DNA of 13,278 bases from Alphaproteobacteria bacterium (GCA_017643325.1 JAEPNS010000029.1:3090-16367), one strand, 5' to 3'. Positions 1 through 7,345 are shown, counted from the stretch's first letter. Numbers and translations are program-made. Notes: generated by a model from the sequence alone, not told the origin.

Positions 1-97
1 GAAGCGCTTCGTAGGCCTCAAGTCGGATCATTGTTTCACGTGAAACACCGGCGGTACGACCAAATTCCTCAGCCGTCATATGACCTGTTTGGATCAT
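1..97 (-). CDS. rsmG: 16S rRNA (guanine-527-N7)-methyltransferase RsmG, N-terminal fragment
   Basis: Only the first ~32 codons are in the window; the gene continues past the left edge. The reading frame contains GVSRETMIRLEAYEAL. The VSRET segment followed by a helix is a typical N-terminus of alphaproteobacterial RsmG (GidB), which methylates G527 of 16S rRNA using S-adenosylmethionine. The catalytic Rossmann domain is outside the window. Two in-frame ATG starts are plausible. The one at 97 has an AGGGA four bases upstream. The one at 79 (MTAEEF...) gives a length closer to the usual family N-terminus. I report the longer one. The gene lies 52 bases after the mnmG stop, the standard mnmG-rsmG arrangement. 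A perfect parS overlaps codons for the VSRET segment. Identification rests on this short N-terminus plus synteny. Confidence 0.85.
   Translation of the reverse strand, partial: MIQTGHMTAEEFGRTAGVSRETMIRLEAYEAL
32..47. other. parS: parS centromere site (first copy)
   Basis: Perfect 16-bp palindrome TGTTTCACGTGAAACA, identical to the ParB-binding parS consensus widely conserved in bacteria. It lies inside the rsmG coding sequence and, read on the minus strand, contributes to the codons for Val-Ser-Arg-Glu-Thr. ParB is expected to load here and spread to organise origin segregation with ParA. In many Alphaproteobacteria parA and parB follow rsmG directly, which would place them just left of this window. 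Confidence 0.95.
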
Positions 98-132
98 GTA
101 ATCCCTATAACAGGCCATGGCGCCGGGGCCAA

Positions 133-148
133 CCACAATATGTTGTGG
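133..148. repeat. Short perfect dyad between mnmG and rsmG
   Basis: Inverted repeat with arms CCACAA and TTGTGG around a 4-base centre TATG. It begins two bases beyond the mnmG stop codon and lies 36 bases upstream of the rsmG start at 97. As RNA it could form a 6-bp stem; as DNA it could be a protein-binding dyad. There is no T-tract after it on the minus strand, so it does not look like a classic terminator. On the minus strand, TGATCCACA (152 to 144) differs from the DnaA box TTATCCACA at one position and overlaps this dyad. Its function is unknown. Confidence 0.45.
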
Positions 149-149
149 A

Positions 150-2057
150 TCAGGCCGCCGATGCGCGGTTTTTGTCTCGCTTTTTTACATGCCGCAGGAG
201 TACGACCAGGGCCGCCGGTGTCATACCCGGAATCCGCCCTGCCTGACCGAGCGTTTCAGGCTTCTGGCGCACAAGCTTCTGTCGCGCCTCGTTGGAAAGG
301 CCGGGTATGCGGGCGTAGTCGAGGTCCGGGGGCAAGACGAGCGCCTCGTCACGGCGATAGGCCTCGACGTCAGCGGCCTGGCGCTCCAGGTAATGGGCAT
401 ACTTGGCCTCGATCTCAATTGTCTGACGCACAGATGGCTCGATCGCCCCGAGCTCAGGCCAGACCCTGGAAATGCGATCAAACGATACGCCCGGATAGCT
501 CAACAGCTCAAAGGCCGTACGACGCACTCCGTCCCGATTGATCTGGATGCCCTCCTCCGCGAGCCGGTCGGGCGTCGCTTCCAGCATCCCCAATACTTCC
601 AAGCCTTTTTGCAGACGCGCGGACACGTCTGAAAAGGCACGCATGCGCTCGGACCCGACCAGCCCCAGTTTGTGCCCCAGTTCCGTCAGCCGGCGGTCGG
701 CGTTGTCGGCACGCAGCAACAACCGGAATTCCGCGCGAGAGGTGAACATACGGTACGGCTCGTCGGCCCCGCGTGTGACGAGGTCGTCGATCATGACGCC
801 GATATACGAAGTCGCGCGATCGGGCTCGAACCGCGCGGAATCCCCGGACGCGAGCTTGGCGGCATTGGTGCCCGCCACGAGGCCCTGTCCTGCCGCCTCT
901 TCGTAGCCGGTTGTGCCATTGATCTGGCCCGCCAGAAAAAGGCCTGGAATCCTGCGGGTTTCGAGAGTTCTCCCGAGTTCCCGGGGATCCACGAAATCAT
1001 ACTCGATCGCATAGCCCGGCTGGAGTACCGCTGCATTTTCCAGCCCAGGAATCGCGCGCAGCATGGCGCGCTGTACGTCCTCCGGCAAGGACGTCGAGAT
1101 GCCGTTCGGATAAACCGTATGGTCGTCGAGGCCTTCCGGCTCGAGAAAGATCTGGTGGCTGTCCCGATCCGCAAACCGAACCACCTTGTCCTCGATCGAC
1201 GGGCAGTAACGCGGCCCCCCACTCTCGATCTGGCCCGAATAGATCGGTGCACGATCCAGATTGGCGCGGATCACCTCATGAACGGCATGGCCGGTATGGG
1301 TGATAAAGCAATCGATCTGCGGTGTCGTGATGCGATCGGTCAAATAAGAGAAGGGAACCGGCGGATCGTCTCCGGGCTGACGGTCGAGGCCCGTCCAATC
1401 GATCGTTCGCCCGTCCAGCCGCGGCGGAGTGCCGGTTTTCAGACGTCCCAGCGCGAACCTGTTCCGGCCGAGTGTCTTCGCCAGGCCAACCGACGGCGCC
1501 TCGCCCATGCGTCCCGCCGCGACCTGTTTCTCCCCTATGTGGATGACCCCACGCAAGAATGTTCCTGTGGTCAGGACAACGGCACCACACAAGACTTTCC
1601 GACCGTCATTCAGGACGACGCCGGTCACACCACCGCTTTTCGACAGCAGCAGGTCCTCGACAGCCGCCTCCACGACTGTAAGGTTCCCCTGCTCCGCCAG
1701 AATCGTCTGCACGGCGGTACGGTAGAGCTTTCGATCGGCCTGCGCTCTCGGTCCCCAGACAGCCGGGCCCTTGCTCTTGTTGAGCATGCGAAATTGAATC
1801 CCCGCCCGGTCGATGGCCCTTGCCATGACGCCGTCCAGGGCATCGATCTCGCGAACAAGGTGGCCCTTTCCGAGGCCGCCGATCGCAGGGTTACAGGACA
1901 TTTCGCCGATCGTCGTGGCCGTGTGCGTGATCAGCGCTGTAATCGCCCCGACACGGGCAGACGCCGCCGCCGCTTCGCAGCCGGCATGCCCGCCGCCGAT
2001 CACCACGACATCATATCTGTCCGTAACGTCGACCATCGCGCGGCTATTTACGGCCAT
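150..2057 (-). CDS. mnmG: tRNA uridine-5-carboxymethylaminomethyl modification enzyme MnmG (GidA)
   Basis: A 635-residue FAD-dependent partner of MnmE. With 5,10-methylene-THF and glycine or ammonium, the complex installs cmnm5 (or nm5) on U34 of certain tRNAs in the cytoplasm. The FAD-binding GGGHAG is at residues 21-26. The catalytic-cysteine segments are present as SCNPAIGG (Cys55) and RYCPSIED (Cys285). Other family signatures are GRLKTGTPPRLDG (~204-216), the late FAD/GQINGTTGYEEAAGQG block and TSRAEFRLLLRADNAD. Length is normal for the family (~620-640). The ATG at 2057 has GGGGA a few bases upstream, better than the later in-frame ATG at 2036. It follows mnmE by 55 bases, a gap that contains parS, and precedes rsmG, so it is probably co-transcribed with both. 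Confidence 0.98.
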   Translation of the reverse strand: MAVNSRAMVDVTDRYDVVVIGGGHAGCEAAAASARVGAITALITHTATTIGEMSCNPAIGGLGKGHLVREIDALDGVMARAIDRAGIQFRMLNKSKGPAVWGPRAQADRKLYRTAVQTILAEQGNLTVVEAAVEDLLLSKSGGVTGVVLNDGRKVLCGAVVLTTGTFLRGVIHIGEKQVAAGRMGEAPSVGLAKTLGRNRFALGRLKTGTPPRLDGRTIDWTGLDRQPGDDPPVPFSYLTDRITTPQIDCFITHTGHAVHEVIRANLDRAPIYSGQIESGGPRYCPSIEDKVVRFADRDSHQIFLEPEGLDDHTVYPNGISTSLPEDVQRAMLRAIPGLENAAVLQPGYAIEYDFVDPRELGRTLETRRIPGLFLAGQINGTTGYEEAAGQGLVAGTNAAKLASGDSARFEPDRATSYIGVMIDDLVTRGADEPYRMFTSRAEFRLLLRADNADRRLTELGHKLGLVGSERMRAFSDVSARLQKGLEVLGMLEATPDRLAEEGIQINRDGVRRTAFELLSYPGVSFDRISRVWPELGAIEPSVRQTIEIEAKYAHYLERQAADVEAYRRDEALVLPPDLDYARIPGLSNEARQKLVRQKPETLGQAGRIPGMTPAALVVLLRHVKKRDKNRASAA

Positions 2058-2092
2058 TGGTCCCCGCAGTCAAAGCAAACCCGCCGATCGGA

Positions 2093-2108
2093 TGTTTCAC
2101 GTGAAACA
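2093..2108. other. parS: parS centromere site (second copy)
   Basis: Second perfect TGTTTCACGTGAAACA palindrome, in the 55-base gap between the mnmE stop (2113) and the mnmG start (2057). It lies 2061 bases from the copy in rsmG. Two full consensus sites this close together indicate the ParB-loading centromere. Because it lies in the leader of mnmG, bound ParB or a hairpin from the palindrome could affect mnmG expression; that part is inference. Confidence 0.95.
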
Positions 2109-2112
2109 TTCG

Positions 2113-3447
2113 CTATTTGCCGATGCAGAAATCCCGGAAAACCGCGTCGAGCATCTCGTCCACATCGACCCTTCCCGTAATTCGGCCAAGTGCATGGACC
2201 GCCACACGCAGGTCCTCTGCCGCCAACTCTGGCAATTCCGCCTGCTCGAACCGTTCGAGCGCGACGATCACTTCAGCCAGTGCAGACCTATGACGTTCAC
2301 GTGTCGGCACGACTCCTTCGACACCGGACAGACACTTCGCAATCCGGTCCGCCAGGTCTGCCTCGAGTTCGTCCAGCCCTGCACCTGTTACGGAGGAAAC
2401 GTGGTAGTGGACCGGTATCCCGCCTATTTCCGAAAATCTTGAGCCGATGATATCCAACTTGCTCGCCACCACAAAGGTCGACGCATCGATCACCGCGGAT
2501 ACGTTATCGGGTACATCCGGTTCCGTCGGGTCCAGCACCACAAGCTTTACCAGTGCGCTCTCGGCCCGCGCGCGCGCGCGCCGGACACCCTCGATTTCCG
2601 CGGTATCCGACGCTTGGCGGAGCCCAGCAGTGTCCTGGATCGTGACCGGATACCCTCCGAGGTTCATCTGGACTTCGACGACATCTCGCGTTGTGCCGGC
2701 CTCGGAGGACACGATCGCCACGTCGCGCCGGGCCAACGCATTCAAAAGACTCGATTTCCCGACATTCGGCGCACCCAGTATCGCTACCGGGGCCCCGGTG
2801 CGTATGACCATACCCTGTAGTGCTGTATGACTATGATCTATAATTTGTTGTTTTAATTCATTTATATTAATCACTACCCGCTCATAAAGTCCGTCCGGTA
2901 GTTCTTCGTCCGAGAAGTCTATTTCCGCCTCGGCATGGGCCATGAATCCCACCAGCTCGGCGCGCCAGCGGTCGTACAGCGCTCCGAGACCGCCGTCATA
3001 CTGAAGCAGGGCCTGCGATCTCTGGGCGTAGGTCCTCGCCGCGATGAGGTCCGCGAGAGCCTCGGCCTGGGTGAGATCCAGTTTTCCATTTTCAAACGCC
3101 CTCCGGGTGAACTCGCCGGGCTCGGCCATGCGCGCCAGTCCGGACGACGCGATGGCATCGAAGACGGCCGACAGAACCGCCTCGCCGCCATGCACGTGCA
3201 GTTCAACGACATTCTCTCCGGTGAAACTCTGCGGGCCGGGAAAGCGCAGGAGCAGCGCGCGATCCACCAGTTCCCCCGAGTCTGGATGCTGCAGACTGCG
3301 CAGCGCGGCATACCGCGGCGCCGGAAGATCTCCGACCCCGAGAGCTCTCAGGATGTTGTCGGATTCCGGCCCGGATATGCGCACGACCGCAACACCGGCC
3401 ATCCCGGCGCCGCTCGAAAGCGCAAAGATCGTATCCTGAAAACCCAA
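2113..3447 (-). CDS. mnmE: tRNA uridine-5-carboxymethylaminomethyl modification GTPase MnmE (TrmE)
   Basis: GTPase partner of MnmG in U34 tRNA modification. Numbering is from the TTG start chosen here (444 residues). The order is an N-terminal folate-binding domain (DTIFALSSGAG...VAVVRISGP), a helical domain, and an inserted G domain. The G domain has G1 GAPNVGKS (~225-232), G2 GTTRD (~251-255), G3 DTAGL (~272-276) and a variant G4 SKLD (~329-332) in place of NKxD. The chain ends in the catalytic CIGK. The start is uncertain. TTG at 3447 gives LGFQDTIFAL, close to the usual family N-terminus. GTG at 3486 would add 13 residues and overlap the upstream gene. Neither has a strong ribosome-binding site. 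A strikingly AT-rich codon cluster precedes the G domain (2822-2874). It is followed by mnmG after 55 bases, and both are probably one operon. Confidence 0.96.
   Translation of the reverse strand: MGFQDTIFALSSGAGMAGVAVVRISGPESDNILRALGVGDLPAPRYAALRSLQHPDSGELVDRALLLRFPGPQSFTGENVVELHVHGGEAVLSAVFDAIASSGLARMAEPGEFTRRAFENGKLDLTQAEALADLIAARTYAQRSQALLQYDGGLGALYDRWRAELVGFMAHAEAEIDFSDEELPDGLYERVVININELKQQIIDHSHTALQGMVIRTGAPVAILGAPNVGKSSLLNALARRDVAIVSSEAGTTRDVVEVQMNLGGYPVTIQDTAGLRQASDTAEIEGVRRARARAESALVKLVVLDPTEPDVPDNVSAVIDASTFVVASKLDIIGSRFSEIGGIPVHYHVSSVTGAGLDELEADLADRIAKCLSGVEGVVPTRERHRSALAEVIVALERFEQAELPELAAEDLRVAVHALGRITGRVDVDEMLDAVFRDFCIGK
2822..2874 (-). other. AT-rich codon cluster inside mnmE
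   Basis: By hand count only 12 of 53 bases are G or C, against clearly GC-rich sequence on both sides. It encodes the helical linker VININELKQQIIDHSHTALQ between the helical domain and the G domain of MnmE. It uses codons rare for this genome, such as TTA, ATA, ATT and AAT in succession. The reading frame is intact and the protein sequence is plausible for MnmE, so this is not an insertion that breaks the gene. Confidence 0.8.
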
Positions 3448-3466
3448 GATGCCGGGCCCGAAACGA

Positions 3467-3727
3467 CTACTTCTTGTCGCCGGCACCCATGTCAGGCATG
3501 CCGGCCCAGAACGCCTTCTGAAACTGGTCCCAGGCCTCGGTCCCGCTCAGCGCGCCGCCCGACATCCACGACTGGAACAGCGTCTGGGGATCCATGGCTT
3601 CCATGGCCTCAAGAGTGCGGCGCTTCCACTCGTCGACGATCGCCTGCTGTGCGTCTGCGACCGGGGGCAACCCCATGAACGCGCGCGCTTCCTCCGGCGT
3701 GCAGTCGACATTGATCGTGACCTTCAT
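3467..3727 (-). CDS. Small conserved protein, DUF6489-type
   Basis: An 86-residue protein beginning MKVTINVDCTPEEARAFMGLPPV, followed by a helix-rich stretch with WKRRTLEAMEAMDPQTLF and ending GMPDMGAGDKK. The start MK(V/I)TI(N/D)xxCTPEEAR resembles the DUF6489 family of Alphaproteobacteria; I recall the family from this signature and know no experimentally established function. No signal peptide or membrane segment is visible, so it is probably cytoplasmic. The ATG at 3727 is chosen because GAGGAG lies eight bases upstream; the frame extends further but the extra 34 residues look non-coding. Its stop is 19 bases before the TTG start of mnmE, so it probably leads the mnmE-mnmG-rsmG operon. 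It is divergent from the DUF255 gene, with 88 bases between starts; I see no convincing promoter in that gap. Confidence 0.85.
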   Translation of the reverse strand: MKVTINVDCTPEEARAFMGLPPVADAQQAIVDEWKRRTLEAMEAMDPQTLFQSWMSGGALSGTEAWDQFQKAFWAGMPDMGAGDKK

Positions 3728-3815
3728 CTGAGTTGCTCCTCGCTCTTGCCAAATCGCCACACGCACCGACGTTACGGAAAGTCGCACCACAAGGACCGAG
3801 CCGGACCCCGCGCCT

Positions 3816-5828
3816 ATGACCCGCAACATGCTGGCAGACGAGACCAGCCCCTATCTTCTGCAACACGCCGACAATCCCGTCCACTGGTATCCGTGGGGAC
3901 CGGAAGCGCTGGCGCGCGCGAAGATCGAGGACAAGCCGGTTCTCCTGTCGGTCGGATACGCCGCCTGCCACTGGTGCCATGTCATGGCCCATGAGAGCTT
4001 CGAGGATCCCGCAACAGCCGCGGTCATGAACCGCCTGTTCGTCAATATCAAGGTCGACAGGGAAGAGCGGCCGGACCTCGACGCGATCTACCAGTCGGCA
4101 CTGGCCCTTATGGGCGAGGCCGGCGGATGGCCACTGACGATGTTCTGCACGCCGGACGGCAAGCCCTTCTGGGGCGGTACCTACTTCCCTCCGCGCGCCG
4201 GCTACGGCCGGCCGGGATTCCCGGACCTGCTCGAACACATCGACCGCATCTATCGGACCGAAGGCGACAAGGTCGCGACCAACACGGAAGGCATCGTGCG
4301 GGCGATCGACGATTTGGCCCGCGCGCAGCCGGGAGACATCCCCGGACCGGCAAAGCTTGCGGGTCTCGCCCGGTCACTCGCGGCCGAGGTCGACAGCCGC
4401 AATGGCGGCTTCGGGTCGGCAACAAAATTCCCGCACGTAAGCGCGCTGAAATTCCTGTGGGCGTACGGAGATGGCGAAGTGCGCGAGGCCGTTTTGCTGA
4501 CGCTGGACCGGATGGCGCAGGGCGGAATCTACGACCACCTTGGCGGCGGCTTCGCGCGATACTCGACGGACGCGGCGTGGCTCGCACCACATTTCGAGAA
4601 GATGCTCTACGACAACGCCCAGTTCATCGACATCTACACGACAGTGTGGCGGAGCACGCGACATCCTCTCTACGAAGCCCGTGTGCGTGAAACCGTCGGT
4701 TGGCTCCTGCGCGAGATGGCTCACCCGGACGGGGGATTCTATTCCTCACTCGATGCCGACACTGAGGGTGTCGAGGGCAGGTTCTATGTATGGAACAGTA
4801 ATCAAATCAATGACTTACTGCGTGACGGGTTTGACCTTTTTGCACATCATTACGACGTCCGCGAAGAGGGAAACTGGGACGGCCACACGATCCTGAACCG
4901 CCTGCGGTCGCCCGGGATCGGTGATGACGACACGGAACAACGCCTCGCCGACATGCGCGCCATCCTGTTCACGGCGCGCGCAGACCGGGTCCGCCCCGGC
5001 CTCGATGACAAAATTCTCACCGACTGGAACGCCCTGACGATCGCCGCCCTCGTCGAAGCCGCAATGGTTTTCAGGGAATCGGCATGGCTCGAGGCAGCCC
5101 GTCGGGCCTACGCCTTCGTGCGGGAGCGGCTCTGGGTCGACGAGCCGACGGGTGGCATGACACTGCTGCACAGTTGGCGCGACGGCAGCGCGCGGCATAT
5201 GGCGACCATCGATGACCATGCCGCCCTGGCCCGCGCTGCCATCGCGCTGTTCGAAGCCACGGGCACGGGAGACTACCTGGACGACGCATCGGCACTCGCC
5301 GCGCGCCTTCACGCGAACTTCGCCGGCAACGACGGTGCGTTCTATTTCACGGATATCGACGCGCAGGACGTGATCGTCCGCACCCGGACAGGCTTCGATA
5401 ATCCGACGCCCTCCGGCAACGGGCTTGCGGCCGACGTGCTCGGGCGCCTGTACCTGCTCACCGGGGACGCGCGCCACCGGTCGGGCGCCGAAGCTGTCAT
5501 CCGGGTATTCGCAGGCGAACACGAACAGCACCCCATCGGTTACGGCACCCTGCTCCTCGCGGCCGGTCAGATCAACGGCGCGCTCCAGGTCACAGTGGTC
5601 GGCGAACCCGACGACCCGGATACACAAGAGCTCCTGGACACGGCCTGGCGGTCCGCGCCCGTACAGCGGACGATCTCGTGCCTGGCACCCGGAGCCCCCC
5701 TGCATGCCGCGCACCCGGCCGGCGGCAAGATCAACGCAGCCAAACACCCTGTTGCCTTCGTCTGCCGTGGGCCGGTCTGTTCGCTGCCGTTGTATGATGG
5801 CGCGGCACTTGCGCTGGAGCTCTCCTGA
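3816..5828 (+). CDS. DUF255 thioredoxin-fold protein, YyaL/SPATA20 family
   Basis: A 670-residue protein typical of the YyaL/SPATA20 family in length. The N-terminal thioredoxin-like domain has the family block SPYLLQHADNPVHWYPWG (~11-28). It also has the CHWC redox motif (Cys51, Cys54) in CHWCHVMAHESFED, then FVNIKVDREERPDLD and GGWPLTMFCTPDGKPFWGGTYFPP. The C-terminal two thirds resembles an (alpha/alpha)6 barrel of the glycan epimerase/glycosidase type, with DADTEGVEGRFYVW, EGNWDGHTILN and DDKILTDWNAL. The exact reaction is not established; a redox or sugar-related role is inferred from the folds. No signal peptide is seen. ATG at 3816 is used; ATG at 3828 is also possible and both have weak ribosome-binding sites. 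Its TGA overlaps the ATG of the next gene by one base, so the two are translationally coupled. Confidence 0.93.
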   Translation: MTRNMLADETSPYLLQHADNPVHWYPWGPEALARAKIEDKPVLLSVGYAACHWCHVMAHESFEDPATAAVMNRLFVNIKVDREERPDLDAIYQSALALMGEAGGWPLTMFCTPDGKPFWGGTYFPPRAGYGRPGFPDLLEHIDRIYRTEGDKVATNTEGIVRAIDDLARAQPGDIPGPAKLAGLARSLAAEVDSRNGGFGSATKFPHVSALKFLWAYGDGEVREAVLLTLDRMAQGGIYDHLGGGFARYSTDAAWLAPHFEKMLYDNAQFIDIYTTVWRSTRHPLYEARVRETVGWLLREMAHPDGGFYSSLDADTEGVEGRFYVWNSNQINDLLRDGFDLFAHHYDVREEGNWDGHTILNRLRSPGIGDDDTEQRLADMRAILFTARADRVRPGLDDKILTDWNALTIAALVEAAMVFRESAWLEAARRAYAFVRERLWVDEPTGGMTLLHSWRDGSARHMATIDDHAALARAAIALFEATGTGDYLDDASALAARLHANFAGNDGAFYFTDIDAQDVIVRTRTGFDNPTPSGNGLAADVLGRLYLLTGDARHRSGAEAVIRVFAGEHEQHPIGYGTLLLAAGQINGALQVTVVGEPDDPDTQELLDTAWRSAPVQRTISCLAPGAPLHAAHPAGGKINAAKHPVAFVCRGPVCSLPLYDGAALALELS

Positions 5829-6319
5829 TGACCGAAACAGCCACGTTCGAATCACCCGTCGGCCGGCTCACTCTGCATGCCGAGGACGGCGCCATCGTCG
5901 CGCTCGACTGGACCGACGCACCCGTTTCGGCCCCGGTGGTGCCGGTCCTGCGCGAGGCCGGCGAACAGCTCGCCGCGTATTTTGCGGGACACCTGCGGGA
6001 CTTCGACCTGCCGCTGTCGCCGGCGGGAACCTCGCACCAGAAACAGGTCTGGCAGGAGATGTCGCGAATCCCCTATGGCGCCCTTGCGACCTACGGGGAC
6101 CTTGCCACGAGCATCGGGTCCTCGGCCCGGGCCGTGGGCACGGCCTGCGGCCGCAACCCGATCCCGGTCATCGTCCCGTGCCACCGCGTCGTCGCGGCGG
6201 GCGGGCGCATCGGCGGGTATTCGGGGCGGGGCGGGCGCGACACCAAGCGCACCCTTCTGGCGCTGGAAGGCAGCGCACCGGACGGGGACCTGCTTGATGC
6301 CAACAGGGGCGACCGATAG
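5828..6319 (+). CDS. ogt: Methylated-DNA--protein-cysteine S-methyltransferase, Ogt type
   Basis: A 163-residue suicide repair protein that transfers alkyl groups from O6-alkylguanine (and O4-alkylthymine) to its own cysteine. The active-site PCHRV is present (Cys118, His119) inside GRNPIPVIVPCHRVVAAGG. The DNA-binding part has HQKQVWQEMSRIPYGALATYGDLA (~70-93), with the arginine-finger region ARAVGTACGRN. Residues 1-60 form the short N-terminal domain. There is no Ada regulatory domain, so this is the stand-alone Ogt form. The ATG shares its A with the TGA of the DUF255 gene, and GGAG lies eight bases upstream. The quinone oxidoreductase gene starts 46 bases downstream, suggesting a three-gene operon. 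Confidence 0.96.
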   Translation: MTETATFESPVGRLTLHAEDGAIVALDWTDAPVSAPVVPVLREAGEQLAAYFAGHLRDFDLPLSPAGTSHQKQVWQEMSRIPYGALATYGDLATSIGSSARAVGTACGRNPIPVIVPCHRVVAAGGRIGGYSGRGGRDTKRTLLALEGSAPDGDLLDANRGDR

Positions 6320-6365
6320 GCTCGCGGCCAACGACAACGCATCCGAATTCCAGGGGGAACGAGAC

Positions 6366-7340
6366 ATGGTCCATGCAATCCGGTTCCACGAGCCCGGCGG
6401 GCCCGAAGTGATGAAATGGGAAGAAGTGGAGGTCGGGGATCCGGGTCCCGGCGAAATCCGCGTAAAGCAGACGGCCGCCGGCCTCAATTTCATCGATATC
6501 TACCTGCGCTCCGGGGCCCGGCCTGTCCCGATGCCTAACGGGCTCGGCCTCGAGGGCGCCGGCGAAATCGTCGCGGTGGGCGAGGGTGTCGACGATCTCT
6601 CGGTCGGGGACCGGGTCGGTTATGCCGACATGCCGCTGGGGGCCTACGCCGAGGAGCGGGTTATGCCCGCAAAGATCGCCGTGAAACTGCCCGACGATAT
6701 CTCCGACGAACAGGCTGCGGCCATGATGCTCAAGGGCATGACGGTCCAGTTCCTGATCAAGTCCTGCTATCCCGTTGCACGGGGCCAGACCGTGCTCTGG
6801 CACGCCGCGGCGGGCGGTGTCGGCCTCATTGCCTGCCAGTGGCTGAACCACCTGGGCGTGACCGTGATCGGGACCGTGGGAAGCGAGGAGAAGGCCGAAC
6901 TCGCGAAGGCCCATGGCTGCCACCACACGATTAACTACAAGGACGAGGATTTCGTCGAGCGCGTGAAGGACATCACCGACGGCAGGGGTGTCCCGGTCGT
7001 TTACGACGCGACGGGCAAGGATACGCTGCGCGGCTCGATGGAGTGCCTGCAACGCCGCGGCTACCTGGTCAGCTTCGGCAACGCATCCGGCGCGCCGGAG
7101 CCGATCGAACTCTCCGAGCTCTCGGCGCACGGCTCGATCTACGCCGCGCGGCCGATGCTTTTCGACTTCACGGCCGAACGGCAGGAACTGCTCGACTGCG
7201 CGAACGACCTGTTCGAGGTGGTCTCGTCAGGCGCGGTGAAGATCGAGATCAACCAGCGCTACCCCTTGTCCGAGACGGTCCAGGCCCACAAGGACCTGGC
7301 CGAACGCAAGACGACGGGCTCGACGATCCTGATGGCATAG
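6366..7340 (+). CDS. qor: Zinc-independent quinone oxidoreductase (NADPH), Qor/zeta-crystallin type
   Basis: A 324-residue medium-chain dehydrogenase/reductase without zinc ligands. The N-terminal GroES-like part carries AAGLNFIDIYLRSG (~37-50) and GLGLEGAGEIVAVGEGV, typical of quinone reductases. The nucleotide-binding loop AAAGGVG is at ~147-153, followed by LIACQWLNHLG. VYDATGKDTL and SFGNASG are also family-like. It probably reduces quinones with NADPH in the cytoplasm, but substrate specificity within this family cannot be read from sequence. The ATG at 6366 has a strong AGGGGGAA about seven bases upstream. The stop is only five bases from the stop of the convergent CHAT gene, leaving no room for a separate terminator. 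It is likely the last gene of the DUF255-ogt-qor set. Confidence 0.94.
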   Translation: MVHAIRFHEPGGPEVMKWEEVEVGDPGPGEIRVKQTAAGLNFIDIYLRSGARPVPMPNGLGLEGAGEIVAVGEGVDDLSVGDRVGYADMPLGAYAEERVMPAKIAVKLPDDISDEQAAAMMLKGMTVQFLIKSCYPVARGQTVLWHAAAGGVGLIACQWLNHLGVTVIGTVGSEEKAELAKAHGCHHTINYKDEDFVERVKDITDGRGVPVVYDATGKDTLRGSMECLQRRGYLVSFGNASGAPEPIELSELSAHGSIYAARPMLFDFTAERQELLDCANDLFEVVSSGAVKIEINQRYPLSETVQAHKDLAERKTTGSTILMA

Positions 7341-7345
7341 GAGCG

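Noticed and set aside
672..2180. Plus-strand open frame (502 codons) opposite mnmG
   Set aside because: Shadow of a well-identified MnmG; the translation has no family resemblance.
2296..2303. parS core octamer TTCACGTG inside mnmE
   Set aside because: Flanking bases do not match parS, leaving about 8 of 16 positions; coding sequence explains it.
2567..2580. Seven consecutive CG dinucleotides (possible Z-DNA or slippage tract)
   Set aside because: It encodes the alternating Arg-Ala stretch of MnmE after the G3 motif; a plausible result of high GC codon use, with the frame intact.
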